A stretch of DNA of 60,198 nucleotides from Caldimonas tepidiphila (GCF_003569765.1 NZ_QXMG01000037.1:1-60198), one strand, 5' to 3'; shown: positions 7,951 through 23,130, counted from the stretch's first letter. Translations and numbers: made by a program. Notes: generated from the sequence alone by a model not told the origin.

Positions 7951-9420
7951 ATGTCCTTCGACCTCGTTTTCTTCGGCGGCACCGGCGACCTCACCTGGCG
8001 CAAGCTGATGCCGGCGCTGTTCCAGGCCTTCCGGCACGGCAAGCTGCCCGGGGCCGAGCAGGGCGAGGCGCGCATCCTCGCCGTCGCCCGCGACGATCAG
8101 AGCGACGAGCAGTACCGCGCCTGGCTGCACGAGAAGCTGCGCTCGGTCGACGCGTCCAAGCGGCCGAGCGAGGAGGAGTTCGAGCGCTTCGCGCGGCTGA
8201 TCTTCTACCGGCGCATGGACCTGTCGCAGCCGGAGCACTACCTGCGGCTCAAGGACTGGCTGGCGCACCGGGACGGCGGCCGTCCGGCCGACACGGTGGT
8301 GATGTACCTCGCCACCAGCCCGCACCTCTTCCCGGTGATCTGCGAGCAGCTCGGCGCCGCCGGGCTCAACGACGAGCGCGTGCGCGTGGTGCTGGAAAAG
8401 CCCCTCGGCCACGACCTGAAGAGCGCGCAGGAGATCAACCGCGTGGTGCGCTCGGTGTTCGCCGAGAACCAGGCGCTGCGCATCGACCACTACCTCGGCA
8501 AGCCCTCGGTGCAGAACCTGTCGGCGCTGCGCTTCGGCAACGCCCTGTTCGAGCCGCTGTGGCGGCGCGAGAGCATCGCCAACATCCAGATCACGCTGGC
8601 CGAGAGCCTGGGCGTGGGCACGCGCGGCGACTTCTACGACCGCACAGGCGCCTTGCGCGACATGGTCCAGAACCATGCGCTGCAGCTGCTGACGATGATC
8701 GCGATGGAGCCGCCGTCGAGCCACGACGCCGACGCGATCCGCGACGAGAAGCTCAAGGTGCTGCGCTCGCTGAAACCCTTCACGCCCGAGTCGGTGGCGC
8801 GCGACGTGGTGCGCGGCCAGTACCGCGCCGGCACCGTGGGCGGCCAGCCGGTGCCGGGCTACCTCGAGGAGGCGAAGGTGCCGCCGGGCAGCCGCTGCGA
8901 GACCTTCGTCGCGCTGCGCACCGAGGTGCAGAACTGGCGCTGGGCCGGCGTGCCCTTCTACCTGCGCACCGGCAAGCGGCTCGCGGCGCGCGACGCGCAG
9001 ATCGTCGTGAACTTCCGGCCGGTGCCGCACTGCATCTTCCCCGGCATGCACACCGCGAACAAGCTCGTGATCAAGCTGCAGCCCGAGGACGGGCTGGAGC
9101 TGCACCTGCTCGCCGCCAAGGGCAGCGGCCAGCACGAGCACCTCGCCCCCGTCTCTCTCGACCTCGACTTCGACCGTGCCTTCCCGACCGAGCGCGTCGG
9201 CGCCTACGAGCGGCTGCTGCTCGACGCGATCGCCGGGCGGCTGAACCTGTTCGTGCGCTCGGACGAGCAGGAGCAGGCCTGGCGCTGGGTGGAGCCGATC
9301 CTCGACACCTGGGCGCGCGACAACGCCGGACCGCGCACCTATGCCGCCGGCAGCTGGGGGCCGGCCGCCGCGAGCGCGCTGGTCGCGCGCGACGGCAACG
9401 CATGGAGCGAGGAGCAGTGA
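7951..9420 (+). CDS. zwf: Glucose-6-phosphate 1-dehydrogenase
   Basis: Oxidises glucose 6-phosphate to 6-phosphogluconolactone with NAD(P)+, feeding the oxidative pentose phosphate and Entner-Doudoroff routes. The 489-residue length is normal. The nucleotide-binding loop is [13 protein letters not shown], where Thr replaces the more common Ala/Ser of GASGDL. The active-site signature is [13 protein letters not shown], and EKPLGHDL and RTGKRL segments follow. ATG 7951 gives the expected short N-terminus before the Rossmann loop. It is divergent from tal across 310 bases holding two operator-like palindromes. The RpiR-family regulator follows with a GTGA overlap, so both are probably co-transcribed. 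Confidence 0.97.
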   Translation: MSFDLVFFGGTGDLTWRKLMPALFQAFRHGKLPGAEQGEARILAVARDDQSDEQYRAWLHEKLRSVDASKRPSEEEFERFARLIFYRRMDLSQPEHYLRLKDWLAHRDGGRPADTVVMYLATSPHLFPVICEQLGAAGLNDERVRVVLEKPLGHDLKSAQEINRVVRSVFAENQALRIDHYLGKPSVQNLSALRFGNALFEPLWRRESIANIQITLAESLGVGTRGDFYDRTGALRDMVQNHALQLLTMIAMEPPSSHDADAIRDEKLKVLRSLKPFTPESVARDVVRGQYRAGTVGGQPVPGYLEEAKVPPGSRCETFVALRTEVQNWRWAGVPFYLRTGKRLAARDAQIVVNFRPVPHCIFPGMHTANKLVIKLQPEDGLELHLLAAKGSGQHEHLAPVSLDLDFDRAFPTERVGAYERLLLDAIAGRLNLFVRSDEQEQAWRWVEPILDTWARDNAGPRTYAAGSWGPAAASALVARDGNAWSEEQ

Positions 9421-10379
9421 GGCTCGCGGAGCACGACGCCCGCTCGGCCCCCGCCGAGCCTTCGGCGCCCGAAGGCCAGGAACAGGAGGGCGCGGCGCCG
9501 CGCCTGCCCGAGCCGAGCGTCGCGATGCTCGAGCGCATCCGCGCCTCGCTCGCCGCGCTGTCGCCGGCCGAGCAGCGCGTCGCGCAGCTGGTGCTCGAGG
9601 AGCCGGCCGCCTTCGCCCGCTCGGCCGTCGGCCAGCTCGCCGCGCGCGCGCAGGTCAGCAAGCCGACCGTGGTGCGCTTCTGCCGCAGCGTCGGCTACGA
9701 CGGGCTGGCGGACTTCAAGCGCAAGCTCGCCGGCAGCGTCAACGAGGGCGTGCCCTTCGTGCACCGCGCGGTCGACGCGGACGACCGCGCGCCCGAGCTG
9801 ATCGTCAAGGTGATCGACAATGCGGTGGCGGCGATGCTGCGGCTACGCAACGAGGCGCCGGGCACGGCCTACGAGCGCGCGATAGAGCTGCTCGCGCAGG
9901 CGGCGCGCAGCGGGCGCCGCATCGGCTTCTACGGCGTCGGCAACTCGGGCATCGTCGCGCAGGACGCGCAGCACAAGTTCTTCCGCCTCGGCATGAACGC
10001 AGTGGCCTGCTGCGACGGCCATGTGCAGGTGATGGCGGCGACGATGCTGCAGCCGGGCGACTGCGTGGTGCTGATCTCCAACTCCGGCAGCAGCCAGGAC
10101 CTGCTCGACGCGGCCCGCATCGCGCAGGGCAAGGGCGCGGCGACGATCGCGATCACCGCGAGCGGCTCGCCGCTGGCGCAGCAGGCGCAGCTGCTGCTGG
10201 CGGCCAACCATCCCGAGGACCACGACCGCTACACGCCGATGGTGTCGCGGCTGCTGCACCTGACGATCATCGACATCCTGAACACGGGTGTCGCGCTGCG
10301 GCTCGGCGAGTCGTTGCGGCCGATGCTGCAGGAGATGAAGCACAACCTGCGCGTGAAGCGCCATGCGCCGGCGGAATGA
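9417..10379 (+). CDS. hexR: RpiR/HexR-type transcriptional regulator
   Basis: The protein has an N-terminal RpiR helix-turn-helix (SPAEQRVAQLVLEEPAAFARSAV, then ARAQVSKPTVVRFCRSVGYDGLADFKRKL) and a C-terminal SIS sugar-phosphate-binding domain (RIGFYGVGNSGIVAQDAQHKF, then VVLISNSGSSQDLLDAA). HexR represses central carbon genes and is released by KDPG. GTG 9417 overlaps the zwf stop and has GAGGAG five bases upstream, giving 320 residues. ATG 9525 would give 284 residues, closer to E. coli HexR, and is the alternative. Position directly after zwf and the two palindromes upstream support the HexR assignment. No edd or eda gene is in the window, so the effector is inferred. Confidence 0.85.
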   Translation: MRLAEHDARSAPAEPSAPEGQEQEGAAPRLPEPSVAMLERIRASLAALSPAEQRVAQLVLEEPAAFARSAVGQLAARAQVSKPTVVRFCRSVGYDGLADFKRKLAGSVNEGVPFVHRAVDADDRAPELIVKVIDNAVAAMLRLRNEAPGTAYERAIELLAQAARSGRRIGFYGVGNSGIVAQDAQHKFFRLGMNAVACCDGHVQVMAATMLQPGDCVVLISNSGSSQDLLDAARIAQGKGAATIAITASGSPLAQQAQLLLAANHPEDHDRYTPMVSRLLHLTIIDILNTGVALRLGESLRPMLQEMKHNLRVKRHAPAE

Positions 10380-10389
10380 AGAAGAAGAA

Positions 10390-10407
10390 CGCCGCCCGCA
10401 GGCGGCG
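10390..10407 (-). terminator. Probable terminator of the mla operon
   Basis: Seven-base GC stem (CGCCGCC/GGCGGCG) with a CGCA loop between two convergent genes. On the minus strand it is followed by a T-rich but C-interrupted tract, so it is moderate for mla and poor for the regulator gene on plus. Confidence 0.5.
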
Positions 10408-10434
10408 TCGGCGGGCCGGAGAAGGCGAGCGGCC

Positions 10435-10716
10435 TCAGGCCCCGGCGGCGGCCACCGGGATGATGCCGGCGACGCCGTAGACCTCGGCCAGCGCCGCGAG
10501 CCGCGGCGGCAGGTGGCGCACCTCGAAGCGCTTGCCCCAGGCCACCGCGAGCCGCTCGCACTCGAGCAGCACCGCGAGCGCCGACGAGTCGAAGCGCTTG
10601 AGGCCCGAGGCGTCGATCAGCAGCAGCTCGCCGGACTGCGCGCGCAGGCTCTGGCGCAGCATGCGCAGCGTGGCCGTGGCCTCGCGGACGGTCAGCGTGT
10701 CGGGCAGCAGCAGCAC
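10435..10716 (-). CDS. mlaB: STAS-domain protein MlaB
   Basis: This 93-residue STAS-domain protein binds the MlaF ATPase and supports assembly of the MlaFEDB inner-membrane complex. The STAS switch segment is LIDASGLKRFDSSALAVLLE, with the DSS of SpoIIAA-like proteins. GTG 10716 was chosen because GGAG sits eight bases upstream and it lies just after the mlaC stop. A longer ORF reaching 10848 would overlap mlaC and begins with shadow sequence. It is the last gene of mlaFEDACB. Confidence 0.85.
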   Translation of the reverse strand: MLLLPDTLTVREATATLRMLRQSLRAQSGELLLIDASGLKRFDSSALAVLLECERLAVAWGKRFEVRHLPPRLAALAEVYGVAGIIPVAAAGA

Positions 10717-10730
10717 GTCCCGGACTCCGC

Positions 10731-11366
10731 TCAGCCCTTGCCGCCGGCGGCCGCCTTGTTGCGCTCGGCCAGGCGCGCGATCAGGCCGTCGATGCCGCCC
10801 TGGCTGATCTCCTGCGCGAAGCTGCTGCGGTAGTTCTCGACCAGCCACACGCCGAGCACGTTGACGTCGTAGATCTTCCAGCCGGCGGGCGTGGACTCGA
10901 GCCGGTAGTCGAGCTGGATCGGCTCGCCGCCGCCGCGCACCTCGGTGCGCACGATGACTTCCTTGTCATCGGGGGCGGAGCGCATCGGCTTGAGCTGCAC
11001 CGACTGGTCCTTCACCTGCGTGAGCGCGCCGGCGTAGGTGCGCACCAGCAGCGTCTTGAACTCGTCCTGCAGGCGCTTCTGCTGCTCGGGCGTCGCCTGG
11101 CGCCAGTAGCGGCCGACCGACGAGGCGGTCATGCGGCGGAAGTTCACGTGCGGCAGGATCTTGCTGTCGACCAGCGCGATGATGCGCTGCGTGTCGCCGG
11201 CCTGGATGGCCTTGTCGGCCTTGACGGCCTCGATCACCTCGGTGGAGATGTCGCGGATCAGCGCATCGGGCGCCCTGGGCGCGGTCTGCGCCCAGGCCGG
11301 CGCGGCCAGCAGCGCGGCGGCGCCGATCGAGACGGCGACGAAGAGGCGGCGGTTCAACAATGACAT
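10731..11366 (-). CDS. mlaC: Phospholipid-binding protein MlaC
   Basis: Periplasmic lipid carrier that shuttles phospholipid between the MlaA-porin complex in the outer membrane and MlaFEDB in the inner membrane. The 211-residue protein starts with a signal peptide (RRLFVAVSIGAAALLAAPAWA, cut about residue 26). It then shows the family's ILPHVNFRRMTASSVGRYWR and GWKIYDVNVLGVWLVENYRSSF segments. ATG 11366 gives a clean signal peptide. It lies between mlaA and mlaB in the same orientation, with a 91-base gap to mlaA. Confidence 0.93.
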   Translation of the reverse strand: MSLLNRRLFVAVSIGAAALLAAPAWAQTAPRAPDALIRDISTEVIEAVKADKAIQAGDTQRIIALVDSKILPHVNFRRMTASSVGRYWRQATPEQQKRLQDEFKTLLVRTYAGALTQVKDQSVQLKPMRSAPDDKEVIVRTEVRGGGEPIQLDYRLESTPAGWKIYDVNVLGVWLVENYRSSFAQEISQGGIDGLIARLAERNKAAAGGKG

Positions 11367-11457
11367 GACATCCTTTCGTGACGGGCACTCGGGCCCGGCA
11401 TTGAGACTCCCGGGGCGGCCGATGGTTCGCCCCCGAGGCGACCCGGCCGCGCCCCGG

Positions 11458-12321
11458 TCAGGGCTTCGGATCCGGCGCGGCGCGCCCCTCGGGACCGGCG
11501 GCCGTCGGGCCCGGTGCGGCGGCAGAGGCGTCGGCGTCGGCGGCCGACGCGGACTCGGGCGAAGACGCGAGCGAGGTTTCCTCCTCGTCCAGGTCCCAGC
11601 GCACCTCCTTCTCGGCCTCCGGCGGGTTGCCGTCGTGGACCAGCGAGCGGCGGCGCTGCAGGTAGGCATCGCGCACGAACAGGTACTTGTCGATCGCGAC
11701 GTCCTCCACCACGCCGCTCGCGCCGAGCAGCCGCGCCCGGGTGTGCACCAGCTGCAGCCCGGTCAGCGAGTTGCGGGCGGCCACCTCGTTGACCACCAGG
11801 TTCGGCGTGGCCTGCAGGTCCAGCGGCAGCGCCGACGCGTCGCGCAGCGTCGAGGCGCCGAGGATCGGCAGCACGAGATAGGGCCCCGAGGGCACGCCCC
11901 AGCGGCCGAGCGTCTGCCCGAGGTCCTCCGGCTGCGCCTCGATGCCCATCGCGCTGGCCCAGTCGAGCAGCCCGCCGATGCCGAAGACGGTGTTCACCGC
12001 CACGCGCATCGTGTTGTGCACCGTCGCGGTGGGCTTGAGCTGCAGCAGGCTGTTGACCGCCGACCAGGCGTCGGAGAAGTTCGCGTACACGTTCGTGACG
12101 CCCTGGCGCACCAAGCTTGGCACCACGTCCTGGTAGACGTTGGCGGCGGGCTGGAGCACGGCGCGGTCCGCGGCCTCGTTGAAGCGGAACACCGAGCGGT
12201 TCCAGGACTCCAGCGGGTCGCGCGGATCGCGCGCGTCGACGGTGGCGCAACCGAACAGCGACAGGCACACCGCCGCGACCGCGGCCGTTCGCATCCAGCG
12301 CAATCGCAGGTCTGGCTTCAT
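11458..12321 (-). CDS. mlaA: Outer-membrane lipoprotein MlaA (VacJ)
   Basis: Removes mislocalised phospholipid from the outer leaflet of the outer membrane. The 287-residue protein has a lipoprotein signal with lipobox LFGC (Cys near residue 25), then DPLESWNRSVFRFNE and the GGLLDWASAMGIE and GPYLVLPILGAST motifs of the family. The last 60 residues are an acidic, Ala/Pro-rich tail beyond the usual core. The ATG overlaps the mlaD stop (ATGA). In E. coli mlaA is unlinked; here it is inside the mla operon. Confidence 0.93.
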   Translation of the reverse strand: MKPDLRLRWMRTAAVAAVCLSLFGCATVDARDPRDPLESWNRSVFRFNEAADRAVLQPAANVYQDVVPSLVRQGVTNVYANFSDAWSAVNSLLQLKPTATVHNTMRVAVNTVFGIGGLLDWASAMGIEAQPEDLGQTLGRWGVPSGPYLVLPILGASTLRDASALPLDLQATPNLVVNEVAARNSLTGLQLVHTRARLLGASGVVEDVAIDKYLFVRDAYLQRRRSLVHDGNPPEAEKEVRWDLDEEETSLASSPESASAADADASAAAPGPTAAGPEGRAAPDPKP

Positions 12322-12824
12322 CGCTTCGCTCCCGTACCGGCGGCCGGCGCGGGTGCCGGCGCCGCAGCGCCATCGGCCGCCTTGCTGTAGAGGAACTGTC
12401 CGATCAGGTTCTCGAGCACCACGGCGGACTGGGTCTGGCGGATCACGTCGCCGGCGGCGAGGTTCTCCTCCTCGGCGCCCGGCTCCAGTCCGATGTACTG
12501 CTCGCCCAGCAGGCCGGAGGTGAGGATCTTGGCCGAGCTGTCCTTCGGGAAGGCGAAGCGCTTGTCCAGCTCCAGCACGACGCGTGCCTGGAAGGTCTTG
12601 TCGTCGAAGCCGATCGACGCGACACGGCCGACCACGACCCCGGCGCTCTTGACCGGCGCACGCGGCTTCAGGCCGCCGATGTTGTCGAAGCGCGTCTCGA
12701 CCTCGTAGCCCTCCGAGAGGGACAGGTTCAGCAGGTTGCCGGCCTTCAGGGCCAGGAACAGGATGGCCGCCGCGCCGATCAGCACGAACAGCCCCACCCA
12801 CACATCATGACGTGACTTCTGCAC
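12318..12824 (-). CDS. mlaD: Mla transporter MCE protein MlaD
   Basis: Single-pass inner-membrane MCE protein whose hexamer forms the periplasmic lipid channel of MlaFEDB. After GTG 12824, the protein starts QKSRHDVWVGLFVLIGAAAILFLALKAG, a short cytoplasmic end and one membrane helix. The MCE domain follows (YEVETRFDNIGGLKPRAPVKSAGVVVGRV) and then a C-terminal helix with a Pro/Ala tail. GTG 12824 has GGAG six to seven bases upstream and gives the canonical start and 168 residues. ATG 12857 would add 11 residues with no good ribosome-binding site. Confidence 0.92.
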   Translation of the reverse strand: MQKSRHDVWVGLFVLIGAAAILFLALKAGNLLNLSLSEGYEVETRFDNIGGLKPRAPVKSAGVVVGRVASIGFDDKTFQARVVLELDKRFAFPKDSSAKILTSGLLGEQYIGLEPGAEEENLAAGDVIRQTQSAVVLENLIGQFLYSKAADGAAAPAPAPAAGTGAKR

Positions 12825-12878
12825 CGTCTTCTCCCTCGGGGCCGTGCGTGCTCGCATGCCCGCCCTGCCCCGACTTCA

Positions 12879-13661
12879 TCAAATCGAAAACATCAGCGCC
12901 GTGAGCACGAAGTCGAGCCCCAGCACCGCCAGCGACGCCACCACCACGGTGCGCGTGGTCGCGCGCGACACGCCCTCGGGCGTCGGGCGGCTCTCGTAGC
13001 CCTGCAGCAGCGCGACGAAGGTGACCGTGACGCCGAACACCAGGCTCTTGAGCAGGCCGTTGCCGACGTCGCGGAACACGTCGACGCCGCCCTGCATCTG
13101 CGACCAGAACGCACCCGCGTCGACGCCGAGCAGCGGCACGCCCACCACCCAGCCGCCCAGGATGCCGACCGCGCTGAAGATCGCCGCCAGCAGGGGCATC
13201 GCGATCACGCCGCCCCAGAAGCGCGGCGCGAGCACGCGCTGCACCGGGTCGACCGCCATCATCTCCATCGCCGCGAGCTGCTCGCCGGCCTTCATCAGGC
13301 CGATCTCGGCGGTAAGCGAGGTGCCGGCGCGCCCGGCGAAGAGCAGCGCCGCGACCACGGGCCCGAGCTCGCGCACGAGAGAGAGCGCCACCATCAGCCC
13401 GAGCGACTCGGCCGAGCCGTAGCGCTGCAGGATGTAGTAGCCCTGCAGCGCGAGCACGAAGCCGATGAACAGGCCCGAGACGACGATGATCGCCATCGAG
13501 TGGTTGCCGAGGAAGTGCAGCTGGTCGACGACCAGCCGCGGCCGCCCGAAGCTGCGCCCGCCGAGCAGCACCAGCCGCAGCAGCAGCCGCGCGGCATAGC
13601 CGATGTCGTGCAGCTTCTGGCGCACCGCGAAGCCGAGGTTCGCCGGATGGAGCCGGTTCAT
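12879..13661 (-). CDS. mlaE: Mla ABC transporter permease MlaE
   Basis: The 260-residue integral membrane permease of the MlaFEDB phospholipid transporter. It has about five hydrophobic segments, including [21 protein letters not shown], then the conserved [25 protein letters not shown] region and a [23 protein letters not shown] segment. The ATG overlaps the mlaF stop by four bases. A 54-base gap separates it from mlaD. Confidence 0.95.
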   Translation of the reverse strand: MNRLHPANLGFAVRQKLHDIGYAARLLLRLVLLGGRSFGRPRLVVDQLHFLGNHSMAIIVVSGLFIGFVLALQGYYILQRYGSAESLGLMVALSLVRELGPVVAALLFAGRAGTSLTAEIGLMKAGEQLAAMEMMAVDPVQRVLAPRFWGGVIAMPLLAAIFSAVGILGGWVVGVPLLGVDAGAFWSQMQGGVDVFRDVGNGLLKSLVFGVTVTFVALLQGYESRPTPEGVSRATTRTVVVASLAVLGLDFVLTALMFSI

Positions 13662-14494
13662 CGCGCCACCCGGAAGTCGTTCGCGACGTCGGCCGCGGGG
13701 TAATGGAAACGCACCGGGCCGTCGGCCTGCGCGTCGACGAACTGGCGCACCAGCGGGTCGTCGGTGGCGCGCATCTCGGCCGGCGTGCCCTGCGCGGCGA
13801 TGCGGCCGTTGGCGAGGAAGACCACGTGGTCGGCGATCAGGAAGGTCTCGTCGACGTCGTGCGACACGACGATGCTGGTCAGGCCCAGCGTGTCGTTGAG
13901 CTCGCGGATCAGCCGCGCGGCGATGCCCATCGAGATCGGGTCGAGTCCGGCGAAGGGCTCGTCGTACAGCACCAGCTCCGGGTCGAGCGCGATCGCGCGC
14001 GCCAGCGCCACGCGCCGCGCCATGCCGCCCGAGACCTCGCTCGGCATCAGGTCGCGCGCGCCGCGCAGCCCCACCGCGTTGAGCTTCATCAGCACCAGGT
14101 CGCGGATCAGCGCCTCGGGCAGGTCGGTGTGCTCGCGCAGCGGAAAGGCCACGTTCTCGAACACCGACAGGTCGGTGAAGAGCGCGCCGAACTGGAACAG
14201 CATGCCCATGCGGCGGCGGATCGCGTAGAGCTGCGCCTGGTCCATCTTCGCGATGTCCTGCCCGTCGAAGCGCACCTCGCCGGCCTGCGGCCGCACCTGG
14301 CCGCTGAGCAGCCGCAGCACGGTGGTCTTGCCGCCGCCCGAGGTGCCCATCAGCGCCACCACCTTGCCGCGCGGCACGACCAGCGAGATGTCGTCGAGCA
14401 CCACGCGCTCCCCATAGCCGAAGCGCACGCCGCGCAACTCGACGAGCGGCGGGTTCCTGGGCAGCGGAGCGAGGGCGGGTGCGGACAAATTCAT
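13658..14494 (-). CDS. mlaF: Mla ABC transporter ATP-binding protein MlaF
   Basis: The 278-residue cytoplasmic ATPase of MlaFEDB. Walker A is GTSGGGKTT, the signature is [16 protein letters not shown], Walker B is [12 protein letters not shown] and the switch His is in IVVSHDV. These are at normal spacing. The C-terminal segment after residue 240 is the MlaF-type extension. ATG 14494 has a weak ribosome-binding site; a TTG start at 14527 would extend the protein through a hairpin region and is less likely. First gene of the operon. Confidence 0.95.
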   Translation of the reverse strand: MNLSAPALAPLPRNPPLVELRGVRFGYGERVVLDDISLVVPRGKVVALMGTSGGGKTTVLRLLSGQVRPQAGEVRFDGQDIAKMDQAQLYAIRRRMGMLFQFGALFTDLSVFENVAFPLREHTDLPEALIRDLVLMKLNAVGLRGARDLMPSEVSGGMARRVALARAIALDPELVLYDEPFAGLDPISMGIAARLIRELNDTLGLTSIVVSHDVDETFLIADHVVFLANGRIAAQGTPAEMRATDDPLVRQFVDAQADGPVRFHYPAADVANDFRVAR

Positions 14495-14508
14495 CGGGGG
14501 CGCAGAAC

Positions 14509-14536
14509 AAAAAGCCGGCGTCGTCAAGACACCGGC
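14509..14536 (-). terminator. Weak hairpin plus U5 in the mlaF leader
   Basis: On the minus strand, GCCGG and CCGGC pair around a 13-base loop and are followed by five T, about 14 bases before the mlaF ATG. It could be a second terminator for gltBD or an attenuator of mla. The stem is only five base pairs. Confidence 0.3.
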
Positions 14537-14542
14537 GACTGG

Positions 14543-14570
14543 ATGATAGGGGAAAACACGGGCTCATGAA
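14543..14570 (-). promoter_or_regulatory. Candidate mla operon promoter
   Basis: On the minus strand, TATCAT (14548-14543) is a good -10 element. A poor -35 (TTCATG, 14570-14565) lies 16 bases upstream. The start would be near 14536, just ahead of the hairpin at 14509-14536. Confidence 0.35.
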
Positions 14571-14609
14571 GTCAGGACCGTTGCAGTTCCCCCACGTGAC
14601 GGCCCGATG

Positions 14610-14633
14610 AAAAAAGCCGCCCGGAGGCGGCTT
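14610..14633 (-). terminator. Rho-independent terminator of gltBD
   Basis: On the minus strand, an eight-base stem AAGCCGCC/GGCGGCTT with TCCG loop runs into six T, 49 bases after the gltD stop. This is a strong intrinsic terminator. Confidence 0.85.
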
Positions 14634-14681
14634 GGCAGGACCGACGGGGGCGGCGTCCCGCCCCGCGACGGCTCGCGGGCT

Positions 14682-16148
<1,467 letters not shown>

Positions 16149-16215
16149 TGTTGTGCTCCAGATTCCATGTCGGAGAGCCGCCCGGGAACGCGCGCCTCGC
16201 GCGCCCCGGGGGCCT

Positions 16216-16248
16216 GGGCGCGGCCGGCTCCTGGAGCCGACCGCGCCC
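16216..16248. repeat. Long GC hairpin between gltB and gltD
   Basis: Arms GGGCGCGG (16216-16223) and CCGCGCCC (16241-16248), continuing inward with one mismatch to GGCT/AGCC around a short loop. There is no T-tract, so it is not an intrinsic terminator. It may stabilise or process the gltB-gltD message. Confidence 0.6.
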
Positions 16249-16265
16249 ACTCGTCGTTCTCTACA

Positions 16266-21020
<4,755 letters not shown>

Positions 21021-21095
21021 GGCGCACTCCTGTTCAACGTTAGGGAGGGGCGCAAGCGTAAAGCAAGGGGGTTTTCCCTTCAAGCCGAATAAATC

Positions 21096-21113
21096 GGGGT
21101 CAGAGTCAAATTA
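21096..21113. repeat. RAYT-associated 18-mer, copy 1
   Basis: GGGGTCAGAGTCAAATTA lies just past the stop codon of the transposase-like gene. This motif is commonly found at the ends of REP-type tyrosine transposase genes in proteobacteria. Copy 2 is at 21146-21162. Confidence 0.55.
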
Positions 21114-21114
21114 C

Positions 21115-21894
21115 TCAAGCAGCACCAGGATTGTGCGATTTTTTTGGGGACAGAGTGATTTTCGCCCCGACAGCGGGCATTGCCACGCCCCCTTTCACTG
21201 CGACGGACTCAGGCGTCTTGCGGGGCCGGCCTGGCGGTTTCGGGGCTGCGGCATGGCCGGCCCGCTGCAGTTGCTGCAGGAAGGCCGGCGAGCCGAGTGG
21301 CCAGCCGCGCAGCGCCGATTCGCTCAGCGCCCGCAGGTCCGCCGCGCTCGGCAGCGTTTCGAACAAGCGCCGGTAGGCGGCCTCGCGCTCGAAGGGCGTG
21401 TTACCGAGCGCCCAGTACAGCGCATGCCCCGACACGAGCGGGTCGTTGCGGGCACCCCGGTGGTGCGCATGGCTCGACCAGCGCCAGTCCTCAGCCCGCT
21501 CGCACAGCCCGGCGCGCACCGGGCTCTGCTCGATGTAGCAGCAGCAGGGCAGAAAGTAGCGCGTCGGCTCCAGCACGGCGGCGCGGTAGCGCCCCTCCCA
21601 CAGCGTGCCGCTGCGCCCGTGCCGGGCGTTGAAGGCAGCGACGTAGCGCCGGCCGAGCGCCTGCATCATGCGGCCCAGCGCCTCGGCGTCCGGCGGCGTC
21701 GCGAGCAGCATCACCTCGTCGGGCAGCAGCACGTAGGCATGGACCGCGACGCGCTGGTTTGCCGCCGCCTCGCGCAGCGCGGCAAGATAGGCCTCGCGGT
21801 CGGTGTCGTCGACGAACACCGGCTGGCGGTTGTGGCCGCGCTGGATCAGCAGGTGGGGAAGGCCTGGCAGGACGAGGCGGGGCAGGCGGGCCAT
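21115..21894 (-). CDS. REP-associated tyrosine transposase-like protein with degenerate HUH motif
   Basis: The 259-residue protein is recognisably a TnpA-REP (RAYT) protein: an N-terminal RGHNRQPVFVDDTDREAYL segment, VHAYVLLP, then GRRYVAAFNARHGRSGTLWEGRYRA, and CYIEQSPVRAGLCERAEDWRWSS. The catalytic Tyr region (GRRYV) is kept. The HUH metal site is not: where the family has NHVHLL, this protein has DEVMLL, so both histidines are lost and it is unlikely to cut DNA. Its last residues are encoded by repeat copy 2. It sits between gltB and dgt in the same orientation. ATG 21894 gives the usual MARLPRLVLPGLPHLL start. Confidence 0.8.
   Translation of the reverse strand: MARLPRLVLPGLPHLLIQRGHNRQPVFVDDTDREAYLAALREAAANQRVAVHAYVLLPDEVMLLATPPDAEALGRMMQALGRRYVAAFNARHGRSGTLWEGRYRAAVLEPTRYFLPCCCYIEQSPVRAGLCERAEDWRWSSHAHHRGARNDPLVSGHALYWALGNTPFEREAAYRRLFETLPSAADLRALSESALRGWPLGSPAFLQQLQRAGHAAAPKPPGRPRKTPESVAVKGGVAMPAVGAKITLSPKKSHNPGAA
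21146..21162. repeat. RAYT-associated 18-mer, copy 2 (diverged)
   Basis: GGGGACAGAGTGATTTT matches copy 1 at most positions in the same orientation. It is inside the 3' end of the transposase-like reading frame, which suggests the frame was extended through an original non-coding end. Confidence 0.5.
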
Positions 21895-22020
21895 GACGGG
21901 AGCGGAGCTGGGGCCGCGCATTCTAAGAGCAGCGGCGAGGCGCCCGGCAGCATCCGCCACGGCAACCGGAGCGGGCGCCCACCTCTTCCCGCTACCACGA
22001 CATGTGCGCCCGGCTGCGCT

Positions 22021-23130
22021 TCAGAACACCCGCTGCCCGGTCAGCCGCTCGTGCTCGCGCAGGGCGAAGCGGTCGGTCATGCCGGCGATGTAGTCGGCCA
22101 CCGCGCGCATGCGGTCCTGCGCCTGCGCGTAGCCGGCCGGCAGCTCCTGGGGAGCCGCGACGTAGGCGTCGAAGAGCTCCCGCACCACCTGCCGGGCCTT
22201 GCCGGTGGTCTCCACCACCTGCGGATGGCGGTACAGGTTCGCGAACAGGAAGCGCTTGAGCACCGTGCTCTCGGCCTTCATCGCCTCGCTGAAGCACACC
22301 AGCGGCGGCGCGCGGCGCACCTCGTCCTCGCTCTGCGGCCCATGCTGCGCCAGACGCGCCCGGGTCGCGTTGATCAGGTCGTAGACCTGCTCGGTCAGCA
22401 TGCGACGGATCGTCTCGAACAGCAGCCGGCGGCCCTGCAGTTGCGGATGCTCGGCCAGCGCGGCGTCGCGGCAGTCGCGGAACAGCGGCACGGCATCGAG
22501 CTGCTCGAAGGCGAGCAGCCCCGAGCGCACGCCGTCGTCGATGTCGTGCGCGTTGTAGGCGATCTCGTCGGCGAGGTTGCACAGCTGCGCCTCGAGGCCC
22601 GGCTGCGTGCCCTCCAGGAAGCGCCGCCCGAGCTCGCCGAGCCGCTGCGCGTTGGCGCGCGAGCAGTGCTTCAGGATGCCCTCGCGCGTCTCGAAGGTGA
22701 GGTTGAGCCCGTCGAAGGCCGGGTAGCGCTCCTCGAGCGCATCGACCACGCGCAAGCTCTGCAGGTTGTGCTCGAAGCCGCCGTGCTCGCGCATGCAGGC
22801 GTTGAGCTCGTCCTGGCCGGCGTGGCCGAAGGGGGTGTGGCCGAGGTCGTGCGCGAGCGCGACCGCCTCGACCAGGTCCTCGTGCAGCCCGAGCGAGCGC
22901 GCCACCGAGCGGCCGAGCTGCGCGACCTCCAGCGAATGCGTCAGCCGCGTGCGGAACAGGTCGCCCTCGTGGTTCAGGAAGACCTGCGTCTTGTAGACCA
23001 GGCGCCGGAACGCCGTGCTGTGCACGATGCGGTCGCGGTCGCGCTGGAAGTCGTTGCGCGTCGGCGCCGGCGCCTCCGCGTGGCGCCGCCCGCGCGAGCG
23101 TTCCGGCCAGCAGGCGTAGGGCGCCAGCAT
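22021..23130 (-). CDS. dgt: Deoxyguanosinetriphosphate triphosphohydrolase-like protein
   Basis: A 369-residue HD-domain dNTP triphosphohydrolase, which splits dNTPs to nucleoside and triphosphate. Metal-binding residues are visible in TRLTHSLEVAQ and ALAHDLGHTPFGHAG, with a further LADEIAYNAHDIDDG segment. It is the shorter, type 2 Dgt form. ATG 23130 is five bases after the aroB stop, so the two are co-translated. The order aroB-dgt-gltB is widely conserved in Betaproteobacteria. Confidence 0.93.
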   Translation of the reverse strand: MLAPYACWPERSRGRRHAEAPAPTRNDFQRDRDRIVHSTAFRRLVYKTQVFLNHEGDLFRTRLTHSLEVAQLGRSVARSLGLHEDLVEAVALAHDLGHTPFGHAGQDELNACMREHGGFEHNLQSLRVVDALEERYPAFDGLNLTFETREGILKHCSRANAQRLGELGRRFLEGTQPGLEAQLCNLADEIAYNAHDIDDGVRSGLLAFEQLDAVPLFRDCRDAALAEHPQLQGRRLLFETIRRMLTEQVYDLINATRARLAQHGPQSEDEVRRAPPLVCFSEAMKAESTVLKRFLFANLYRHPQVVETTGKARQVVRELFDAYVAAPQELPAGYAQAQDRMRAVADYIAGMTDRFALREHERLTGQRVF

